A stretch of 9,413 bases of DNA from an uncultured Collinsella sp. (GTDB lineage Bacteria; Actinomycetota; Coriobacteriia; Coriobacteriales; Coriobacteriaceae), in the NCBI GenBank assembly GCA_902478985.1, contig CABSNH010000059.1, positions 1 through 9,413 of the forward strand, in the 5' to 3' direction. The notes beneath the pieces are model-generated. The model saw only the letters and a list, made by a program, of their open reading frames with translations, did no database searches and was not told the DNA's origin. Each line of letters starts with the position of its first letter. Position 1 is the stretch's first letter. The position numbers were made by a program, and so were the translations under genes. This document shows, one piece after another, positions 1 through 6,448 of the stretch.

Positions 1-2
1 CA

Positions 3-1685
3 AACGAAGTCTATGCTGACGAGCCGATTCTCAAAACCGGTCGTCAGATGCAGAATTTCCTTCCCGACCAGTACCGCAAGATGCGCGAGATATCGCGCTG
101 GCAGGATGACCCCAAAGGCGGCGCGGGTCGCTGGCTTTCGGAAGCCGAGCTTTTCTACCGCCAAGGCCTGCTGATGGCCGATTTTGAGGACGATTGCCCC
201 TATAACGGCACCTTTAAGTCGAACTTCCCAACCTACAACGCTATGAGCGATCGCCAGCTGCGCGGGTACTTTACCTGGCGCGCCCAAGTGCGCCGCGGAA
301 CCGTCGAGGAAACGTCTACGTCCTTTGCCTTCCTGTACCTCTATGAGCTGATCTGCGGCATTGGCGTAGATGACCCACTTGATGGTTTTAAAAAGATCAA
401 GGCTTTTTGGGATGCCTATCGTGCCTTCGAGCCCGGCATCGACCGGTTTGCACGCGTGTGGTTGCAAGATTACGCCGTGTTCCACGGGCTCGACCCCGAG
501 CTGCTTCGCGACTCTAAAACCGTCGCATTCGACAACGCCCTCATCGAACTGCGGCGTGCGGCGCGAGGTCTTGCGCCCGCGCCGGCGCCGTCGGACCTGC
601 CGCCTGCGCGTCGCAAGACCTCCGAGCCCACGCTCCCCCTTCCGCCCGACGAGGCAGGCGAGGAGCGACTCATGACCGCTATAAACGCCCTCTCCACGTA
701 CAACCTGAATAACTCACGGCTCGACCGTTCCCACCATCGCGACCTGCGCCACGTGGCATGCGCCGTGTATGTCCGTATGGCGCGCTACTATGACACGCAC
801 CGAAAGACCGGCATCGTAGCGAGCTTGTTTGGGGAGGAGACGGCCATGCCCTACACCATGTTTGCCTCGGCCGTGTTCTTTGCGCCCGAGCGCCACGAGG
901 ACTGCGAATATCGCCTGGACCCCATTCACATCTATCGCTGCCAAAATGGCTTTTGGGAATGCATGCGCATCCACGGCAGCAGACAAAAAAGTAGCAAGCT
1001 CGGTGAGATGATGCGCGCCTGCGACCAACGCCTGCGCCTGGCCCTAGACCCCACCCATCCCCTAAAGGAGGAGAAGGTCCCCAAATATCTGGCCAAGATC
1101 ATCGATGACGAGATCGTGGCATGGCTTTCGTGGGACGCCGCGCACCAGCCTGTCAAGATCGATATCGATTTGAGTCAGCTGGGGCACATTCGGAGCGCCG
1201 CCGCGCAAACGCGTGAAGCGCTTTTGATTGATGAGGAGCGCGAGGATGATGTGTCTATGGAAGCCGAGGCGACGCTTATCGAGCAACCGAACACCGAGTC
1301 TGCGCCCAGCATGACCGCCGGACCTGGCGAGATGGCCACACGGCAAGACGAACCCGACGAGCCGACTGTCTCCACCGAAGAGTTTGGCGTCGTGGCACCG
1401 CTCCTCGTGTCTATGCCCGCGCCCGTAACGCCCGCGTCTGCCGAAGCTGCGAACAAACTCGCGCCCGCCGCAGATGCCTTCCTTCGCGCGCTCCTCGAGC
1501 GGAACACGGCGCAGGCCACATTGGCGGTGGCACAGTCGGGCAAGAGTGAGGACATGCTCGTCGATAGCATCAACGAAGCGCTCTTTGACCTGGTGGGCGA
1601 CACCGTTATTGAATTTGGCTCAGCAGGACCGCAGATTATCGAGGACTACGAAGCAGACGTGAGAGGATACCTAGACCATGAGTGA
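3..1685 (+). CDS. TerB_N/TerB_C domain protein (5' partial)
   Basis: The reading frame is open from base 3 with no stop, so the gene very probably begins upstream of the window. The first in-window ATG (48) is used for numbering (545 residues). Residues about 4-160 look like a TerB_N domain: QLRGYFTWRAQVRRG at 70-84, then FLYLYELI at 95-102. Residues about 200-365 form a conserved-looking helical middle. Residues about 370-542 look like TerB_C, split by an Ala/Glu/Pro-rich linker (about 399-462) and ending in INEALFDLVGDTVIE (508-522). TerB-type domains come from the tellurite/stress Ter systems, and TerB_N/TerB_C proteins are known beside ATPases and helicases. I infer a scaffold or sensor subunit for the two downstream motor proteins; tellurite resistance is not implied. 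No signal peptide or membrane segment is visible in the part present. The gene overlaps the next by 8 bases, so translation is probably coupled. Family call good, role uncertain. Confidence 0.82.
   Translation, partial: NEVYADEPILKTGRQMQNFLPDQYRKMREISRWQDDPKGGAGRWLSEAELFYRQGLLMADFEDDCPYNGTFKSNFPTYNAMSDRQLRGYFTWRAQVRRGTVEETSTSFAFLYLYELICGIGVDDPLDGFKKIKAFWDAYRAFEPGIDRFARVWLQDYAVFHGLDPELLRDSKTVAFDNALIELRRAARGLAPAPAPSDLPPARRKTSEPTLPLPPDEAGEERLMTAINALSTYNLNNSRLDRSHHRDLRHVACAVYVRMARYYDTHRKTGIVASLFGEETAMPYTMFASAVFFAPERHEDCEYRLDPIHIYRCQNGFWECMRIHGSRQKSSKLGEMMRACDQRLRLALDPTHPLKEEKVPKYLAKIIDDEIVAWLSWDAAHQPVKIDIDLSQLGHIRSAAAQTREALLIDEEREDDVSMEAEATLIEQPNTESAPSMTAGPGEMATRQDEPDEPTVSTEEFGVVAPLLVSMPAPVTPASAEAANKLAPAADAFLRALLERNTAQATLAVAQSGKSEDMLVDSINEALFDLVGDTVIEFGSAGPQIIEDYEADVRGYLDHE
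1661..1666 (+). promoter_or_regulatory. Ribosome binding site for the BrxD-like ATPase
   Basis: GAGAGG lies inside the 3' end of the TerB_N gene, 11 bases before ATG 1678. The spacing is slightly long, which fits translational coupling to the overlapping upstream gene. Confidence 0.45.
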
Positions 1686-2982
1686 TACCGCATCCGCAGC
1701 ACCCCACGTGCCCAAGCGCGTCGCCGCCGTCATTCTCAACTCGCTCAAGGGCGGCGTGGTCCCGCGCATCGGCCTTCCCTATATCACCGTGGGGCGCGAG
1801 GTCGAGATCCGTGCTCTGCTCACCGACCTGAGCCTCATCGCCGATGGCGGCGCAAGCTTCCGTTTCCTAGTCGGTCGCTACGGCGCCGGCAAGAGCTTTT
1901 TGCTCCAGACCATCCGCACGCACGCCATGGGCGAGGGATTCGTCGTGGCCGATGCCGACCTATCCCCTGAGCGCCGCCTGCAGGGCGGCCAGGGACAGGG
2001 CCTTGCCACCTACCGTGAGCTCATCCGCAACATATCGACCAAGACGCGCCCCGAGGGCGGTGCGCTCAACCTTATCCTGGATCGCTGGGTCGCCTCGTGT
2101 GCCGATGCCGACGAGTCTGCCGTCAATGCCCAACTGGCCCCACTCGAGGAAATGGTCCACGGCTTCGACTTCGCCCGCATGCTCCGCCGCTACCGCGCGG
2201 CCGTATCCGAGGGCGACGAAGAAGCTATGAGCCGCGTGACCAAATGGATTCGCGGCGAGTACCGCACCAAGAGTGAGGCACGCGCCGAGCTGGGCTCCTC
2301 GACCATCATCAGCGATGACGACTGGTACGACTACGTTAAGCTCATTGCGCGCTTTTTGGTCTGCAGCGGCTACAAGGGCATGCTGGTGCTCATCGATGAG
2401 CTCGTGAATCTGTATAAGATTCCCAACGCCATCACACGCCAATACAACTACGAGAAGATCCTGACCATGTACAACGACACGCTCCAGGGCAAGGCGCAGT
2501 ACCTGGGCATGATCATGGGCGGCACGCCAACCTCCATCGAAGACCGCCGCCGTGGCGTGTTCTCCTACGAGGCCCTGCGAAGTCGACTCGCTCAGGGCCG
2601 CTTTGCACGCGAGGACCTTAAGGACATGCTCGCGCCCATCATCCGCCTGCAGCCACTCACCTACGAGGAGTTGCTGGTGCTGATCGAAAAACTCATGCAG
2701 ATCCATGCCGGATACTTTGGCTGGACGCCCACGCTTACCGAGAACGACTTGGTAGACTTTCTCAAGATTGAGTTTGGCCGCGTGGGAGCCGATACGCACC
2801 TGACGCCGCGTGAGGTCATCCGTGACTTTATCGAGCTGCTCGATATCCTGTGCCAGAACCCCGATGCAAACGTGGCTGAGTTGCTGCAAAGCGTCGGCGG
2901 CGACGCGCTGGCACCGGCAGCCGCAACAGGCGACACCGGCACCGCAGACGGCAACCGCAACTTCGCCGAATTCACCATCTAA
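1678..2982 (+). CDS. BrxD-like P-loop ATPase (DUF2791 family)
   Basis: A 434-residue soluble ATPase of the DUF2791/BREX ATP-binding family, about the length expected for BrxD. The Walker A loop GRYGAGKS is at residues 66-73 and the Walker B strand LVLIDE at 236-241. GGTP at 281-284 and YEALRSRL at 297-304 match the sensor and arginine-containing segments typical of the family. The C-terminal part (about 320-405) is helical and the last 25 residues are Ala/Gly/Thr-rich. In BREX type 2 loci a BrxD ATPase accompanies a BrxHI helicase; here it sits between a TerB_N protein and such a helicase, so an ATP-driven loader or regulator of that helicase is the natural inference. The start at ATG 1678 overlaps the upstream stop (shared ATGAGTGA). 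The stop is TAA at 2980-2982, followed almost at once by a hairpin. Family call strong, cellular role inferred. Confidence 0.85.
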   Translation: MSDTASAAPHVPKRVAAVILNSLKGGVVPRIGLPYITVGREVEIRALLTDLSLIADGGASFRFLVGRYGAGKSFLLQTIRTHAMGEGFVVADADLSPERRLQGGQGQGLATYRELIRNISTKTRPEGGALNLILDRWVASCADADESAVNAQLAPLEEMVHGFDFARMLRRYRAAVSEGDEEAMSRVTKWIRGEYRTKSEARAELGSSTIISDDDWYDYVKLIARFLVCSGYKGMLVLIDELVNLYKIPNAITRQYNYEKILTMYNDTLQGKAQYLGMIMGGTPTSIEDRRRGVFSYEALRSRLAQGRFAREDLKDMLAPIIRLQPLTYEELLVLIEKLMQIHAGYFGWTPTLTENDLVDFLKIEFGRVGADTHLTPREVIRDFIELLDILCQNPDANVAELLQSVGGDALAPAAATGDTGTADGNRNFAEFTI

Positions 2983-2983
2983 C

Positions 2984-3014
2984 CTGCCAAAAAGGGACAG
3001 GTCTATTTTGGCAG
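2984..3014 (+). repeat. Intergenic hairpin, REP-like palindrome or weak attenuator
   Basis: A perfect 9-bp inverted repeat, CTGCCAAAA (2984-2992) with TTTTGGCAG (3006-3014), encloses a 13-base loop rich in GGGACAGG. It begins one base after the TAA stop of the BrxD-like gene and is followed by CTTTTA. It could be a weak terminator or attenuator inside the operon, or one copy of a dispersed palindromic element. Only one copy is visible in the window, so the repeat reading is an inference. Confidence 0.5.
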
Positions 3015-3085
3015 CTTTTATCTGCACAAACGTTGAGACAGCAATGCAGCAAACCATTGCCAACCGCATTGAGAGGTTCGTATTT

Positions 3086-3094
3086 GAGGGGAGG
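3086..3094 (+). promoter_or_regulatory. Ribosome binding site that sets the GTG start of the helicase
   Basis: GAGGGGAGG ends four bases before GTG 3099 and is the only strong Shine-Dalgarno-like site near the 5' end of this reading frame. It favours GTG 3099 over the in-frame TTG at 3033, which has no comparable site. Confidence 0.7.
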
Positions 3095-3098
3095 CCCC

Positions 3099-5543
3099 GT
3101 GAACGCCTTTGACCGATATGCTCCGTTTATCCAAGACTTCATCTACTCCCACGATTGGGAGAGTCTGCGCTCTATCCAGGTTGCGGCGGTAGATGCCATC
3201 TTTAACACACAAGACAATGTGCTCCTAACGGCATCCACAGCTTCCGGCAAAACCGAGGCAGCCTTCTTTCCCATCCTGACCGAGTTTTGGGAGAACCCGC
3301 CCGCGAGCGTGGGCGCCCTCTACATCGGCCCCCTCAAAGCGCTCATCAATGATCAGTTCGTCCGCCTCAACGACCTCTGCGAAGAGGCCGATATCCCTGT
3401 CTGGCACTGGCATGGCGATGTCTCGCAGTCGCACAAGGCTAAGCTCATTAAAAAACCGAGCGGTATCCTGCAGATTACACCCGAGTCACTCGAAGCGCTT
3501 TTAATCCATAAGCACATGGCGATCCCGCGCATGTTTTGCGACCTGCGCTACGTGGTCATCGATGAGGTCCACTCGCTCATGCGCGGCGACCGTGGCGGGC
3601 AAACGCTCTGCCTTATCGAGCGACTCTCGCGCATGGCCGGCGTGCAGCCTCGCCGCATTGGCCTTTCGGCTACCATCGGCGACCCCGAGCGCACGGGCGC
3701 TTTTCTCTCACAGGGAACGGGGCGCGACTGCATTATCCCCCGTTTTGAGGAACCGCGTCGCGTGTGGCGCATCTCCATGGAGCACTTCTACAACTCGGGC
3801 CCCCAGGCGCAGCAGCGGGGATTCATGGGTACAGGTCCTCAAGAGGCCGAAGTGCTTGCGTGCGAGCGCATCGATGCGGCGGCATCCGCGGCACTGCCCG
3901 CCGGCGCCCAAGACATGCGTCACAGCGGACAGCTCACACAAGAGGAGCGCCGTCAACGTCGTGAGCGGGCACAGGGCAAGGCCGCTCCCAAGGACCGCCA
4001 AGCTTCCTCGGCCCCCGAGGGCGAAGTCGACATCCCCCAAGCACCCGAACAGGCATTACTCAACCCCACCGATACAGCACCAGACAACGCCGACCCCGGT
4101 ATGGGATATATCTTTGAGCACACGCGCGGCCGAAAGTGCTTGGTCTTTGCCAACTCGCGCGAGGAGGCAGAGGCCGTATGCTCCATGCTGCGTAGCTACT
4201 GCGAGAGCCGGCACGAGCCCGACCGCTTCCTTATCCATCACGGCAACCTCTCGGCATCGCTACGCGAGACGGCAGAAGAGCTCATGCGCGACGAGGAACA
4301 GGCACAGACAACCGTCACCACCTCCACGCTGGAGCTCGGCATTGATATCGGTCGCCTGGAGCGCGCGTTCCAGATCGATGCACCGTTTACCGTCAGCTCC
4401 TTTTTGCAGCGCATGGGGCGCACGGGACGCCGCGATCTTCCGCCCGAGATGTGGTTTGTCATGCGCGAGGAAGAACCCGAGCCGCGCACGATGATGCCCG
4501 AAACCATTCCGTGGAAGCTCCTGCAGGGCATCGCACTCGTACAACTCTATCGCGAGGAAAAGTGGGTCGAGCCGCCCGAGCTCGATCGACTCCCCTACAG
4601 CTTGCTCTATCACCAGACCATGTCGACCCTCGCCAGCACCGGCGAACTCACGCCGGCAGAGCTTGCCCAGCGCGTGCTCACGCTCAGCTATTTCCACCGC
4701 GTCTCGGCCGATGACTATCGCGTACTGCTGCGCCACCTCATCAAGATCGACCACATCCAGGTCACCGAGGGCGGTGGGCTCATTGTGGGCCTCGCGGGCG
4801 AGCGCATTATTAACAACTTTAAGTTTTACGCCGTGTTCCAGGAAAACGAGGAGTTCACCGTTCGCAGCGAGTCGGCCGAGTTGGGCACGATCGTCAATCC
4901 GCCACCGCCCGGTGAGCGCATCGCCATCGCCGGACACTGCTGGATTGTCGAGGAAGTGGACTGGAAGCGTCATACCGTCTTTGCCACGCAGGTCAAGGGC
5001 CGGGTGCCGGCCTACTTTGGCGACTGTCCCGGTGACATCAATACACACGTACTCGAGCGCATGCGCAAGGCGCTCAACGAACACGCCGCGTATCCGTACC
5101 TTATGGGTAACGCACGGGCCCGCCTTGCGCAGGCTCGTCATACGGCCGAGATTTCGGGCGCGGGAACTAAACCGCTCATTAACCTGGGCGGCGATACCTG
5201 GGTGCTCTTCCCCTGGCTGGGCAGCTACGCCTTTTTGGCCCTCGAGCGCATGCTCAAGATTAAATGTGCCGCGGAGTTGGGCCTTCGCGGACTCGACCCA
5301 TCACGCCCGTACTTTATGCAGTTTAAGATGAAGGCCGACGAGGAGACGTTCTTTGAGGTGCTCGCCGCCGAGGCCGAGAAGGACTTCGATCCCATCGAGC
5401 TCGTCTATCCCGGCGAGGTGCCTTATTTTGACCGCTACGACGAGTTTGTTCCCGAAGAGCTCGTGCGCAAGGGCTTTGCCGAAGGCGTGCTCGACATAGA
5501 GGGCATGAAGCAGCGTGTCCGCAGCTGGAGCGACCACGCCTAA
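3099..5543 (+). CDS. Lhr/BrxHI-like superfamily II DEVH helicase
   Basis: From GTG 3099 this is an 814-residue ATP-dependent nucleic-acid helicase. A Q-motif-like SIQVAAVDAI precedes motif I (TASTASGKT, Lys51). PLKAL is motif Ia, DEVH at 155-158 is motif II and SAT at 190-192 is motif III. KCLVFANS is at 346-353, TSTLELGIDIG at 408-418 is motif V and QRMGRTGRR at 437-445 is motif VI. About 370 residues follow, probably the winged-helix and Lhr-core-like region. Residues about 243-334, between the two RecA lobes, hold a polar, low-complexity insert. The start was chosen because MNAFDRYAPFIQ-type N-termini are usual in the family and because of the strong ribosome site. It is third in the operon with the TerB_N protein and BrxD-like ATPase. 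The likely substrate is DNA (the Lhr group unwinds DNA or RNA-DNA hybrids), with a role in defence or DNA maintenance; both are inferences. Confidence 0.88.
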   Translation: MNAFDRYAPFIQDFIYSHDWESLRSIQVAAVDAIFNTQDNVLLTASTASGKTEAAFFPILTEFWENPPASVGALYIGPLKALINDQFVRLNDLCEEADIPVWHWHGDVSQSHKAKLIKKPSGILQITPESLEALLIHKHMAIPRMFCDLRYVVIDEVHSLMRGDRGGQTLCLIERLSRMAGVQPRRIGLSATIGDPERTGAFLSQGTGRDCIIPRFEEPRRVWRISMEHFYNSGPQAQQRGFMGTGPQEAEVLACERIDAAASAALPAGAQDMRHSGQLTQEERRQRRERAQGKAAPKDRQASSAPEGEVDIPQAPEQALLNPTDTAPDNADPGMGYIFEHTRGRKCLVFANSREEAEAVCSMLRSYCESRHEPDRFLIHHGNLSASLRETAEELMRDEEQAQTTVTTSTLELGIDIGRLERAFQIDAPFTVSSFLQRMGRTGRRDLPPEMWFVMREEEPEPRTMMPETIPWKLLQGIALVQLYREEKWVEPPELDRLPYSLLYHQTMSTLASTGELTPAELAQRVLTLSYFHRVSADDYRVLLRHLIKIDHIQVTEGGGLIVGLAGERIINNFKFYAVFQENEEFTVRSESAELGTIVNPPPPGERIAIAGHCWIVEEVDWKRHTVFATQVKGRVPAYFGDCPGDINTHVLERMRKALNEHAAYPYLMGNARARLAQARHTAEISGAGTKPLINLGGDTWVLFPWLGSYAFLALERMLKIKCAAELGLRGLDPSRPYFMQFKMKADEETFFEVLAAEAEKDFDPIELVYPGEVPYFDRYDEFVPEELVRKGFAEGVLDIEGMKQRVRSWSDHA

Positions 5544-5572
5544 GACCCGTCTTTTTGGGACGGAGAGACTTA
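5541..5572. terminator. Weak bidirectional hairpin in the convergent gap
   Basis: CCGTC (5547-5551) pairs with GACGG (5559-5563) around a TTTTTGG loop. Outside it TAAG (5541-5544) can pair with CTTA (5569-5572), so both facing stop codons lie in the base of the structure. There is no clear T-tract outside the stem on either strand, so it is at best a weak shared terminator for the helicase (+) and the spermidine-synthase-like gene (-). Confidence 0.35.
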
Positions 5573-6448
5573 CTTGTCGTGAAGGACGGTGCCGAGGAAG
5601 TCGGTGTCGAAGGGTACAGCTTCGGCAAAGACATAGTCGCCGTCGCTGGCGATGAGCAGGTAGTTCTCCTCGCCGCCGAACTCCGCATCGCCGCATGGGA
5701 CCACCCAGGCGTGGGCGAATACCTCGAGTGCCGCGGCAACGCAATCGCGCAGGAACGTCACGTCGCTCCCCCTGTTCGCACTCACGATATTGGCAACATA
5801 GATGCCCCCGGGGTTCAGGCTGCCTCGCACCAAACGCAATGCCTCAACCGTCGCCAGCTCGCGTACGGGCTCGGCACCGCCAAAGCAATCGCTCACGACC
5901 ACGTCGTAGCGACGATGACCCACGCTCGTCACGCCCAGATACGAGCGAGCCTCAGCGGTAATCACTCGCAGGCGATCGCCCACCGTGCGCTCCAGCTCGT
6001 CCAGGTAGAACCAACGGCGCGCCAGGCGCGTAATCTCGGCATCGTACTCAACGACGTCCATGCGCAAGTCCTCGTGCGACATCAGTGCAAACTTGGGATA
6101 GGCAAACCCGCCGCCGCCCAGCATGAGCATACGGTCGATACCATGCCCGTAAGCATCACGCATTGCGTCCTCAGCCTCAAACACGTCGTCAAACGCGCGG
6201 TAGTACGCAAAGACGGGCTCCGCCCAACGCTCGCCAACGTAGCTTGCGCTTTGGTAAACGCCGCCTTGCACCAATACACGGACTTCGTCGCCGCCCTCAT
6301 CGTGCACGCGTTTCACACGCGCCAACCCATTGCGGGTTCGCGCAACCTGCAGACAGGCAGCACGGACAGCGACAGCGGCCGCGCCAAGCGCCGCGGCCCC
6401 CAGAGCAACGCCGGCAACGACGCCGGCAGAAACACTCGGCTTGTTCAT
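5570..6448 (-). CDS. Membrane-anchored spermidine-synthase-like protein
   Basis: A 292-residue protein with an N-terminal hydrophobic Ala/Val/Gly segment (about 8-34), then a Rossmann methyltransferase-like fold of the spermine/spermidine synthase type. VYQSASY (64-70) and PVFAYYRAFDDVF (78-90) resemble the family's entry strands. GGGGFAYPKF (111-120) is the nucleotide-binding glycine loop, VEYD (133-136) holds the acidic residue after strand 2, and YDVVVSDCFGG is at 181-191. True spermidine synthases usually carry a DxxDPxGP-type motif at that last place; here it is SDCFGGAEP, so aminopropyl transfer to putrescine is doubtful and the substrate is unknown. The protein is probably attached to the membrane with a cytoplasmic catalytic domain. 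Its ATG directly follows the Elp3 stop codon, so the two genes share a transcript and coupled translation. Fold call good, reaction uncertain. Confidence 0.78.
   Translation of the reverse strand: MNKPSVSAGVVAGVALGAAALGAAAVAVRAACLQVARTRNGLARVKRVHDEGGDEVRVLVQGGVYQSASYVGERWAEPVFAYYRAFDDVFEAEDAMRDAYGHGIDRMLMLGGGGFAYPKFALMSHEDLRMDVVEYDAEITRLARRWFYLDELERTVGDRLRVITAEARSYLGVTSVGHRRYDVVVSDCFGGAEPVRELATVEALRLVRGSLNPGGIYVANIVSANRGSDVTFLRDCVAAALEVFAHAWVVPCGDAEFGGEENYLLIASDGDYVFAEAVPFDTDFLGTVLHDK

Noticed and set aside
1960..3069. 369-codon open frame on the minus strand
   Set aside because: It is antisense to the BrxD-like ATPase, shows no recognisable motif, and runs through the intergenic hairpin.
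3033..3098. TTG 3033 as helicase start (22 extra residues)
   Set aside because: There is no good ribosome site. GTG 3099 has a strong one and gives the family-typical N-terminus.
3562..4494. 310-codon open frame on the plus strand inside the helicase gene
   Set aside because: It is an out-of-frame Ser/Arg/Ala-rich translation overlapping the helicase motifs; it is low complexity and has no own ribosome site.
4260..5141. 293-codon open frame on the minus strand
   Set aside because: It is antisense to helicase motifs V-VI and the C-terminal domain, has no motif of its own, and arises from codon bias.
1..5543. Complete BREX system
   Set aside because: Only BrxD-like and BrxHI-like proteins are present; no PglX methylase, PglZ phosphatase or PglW kinase is encoded in the window.
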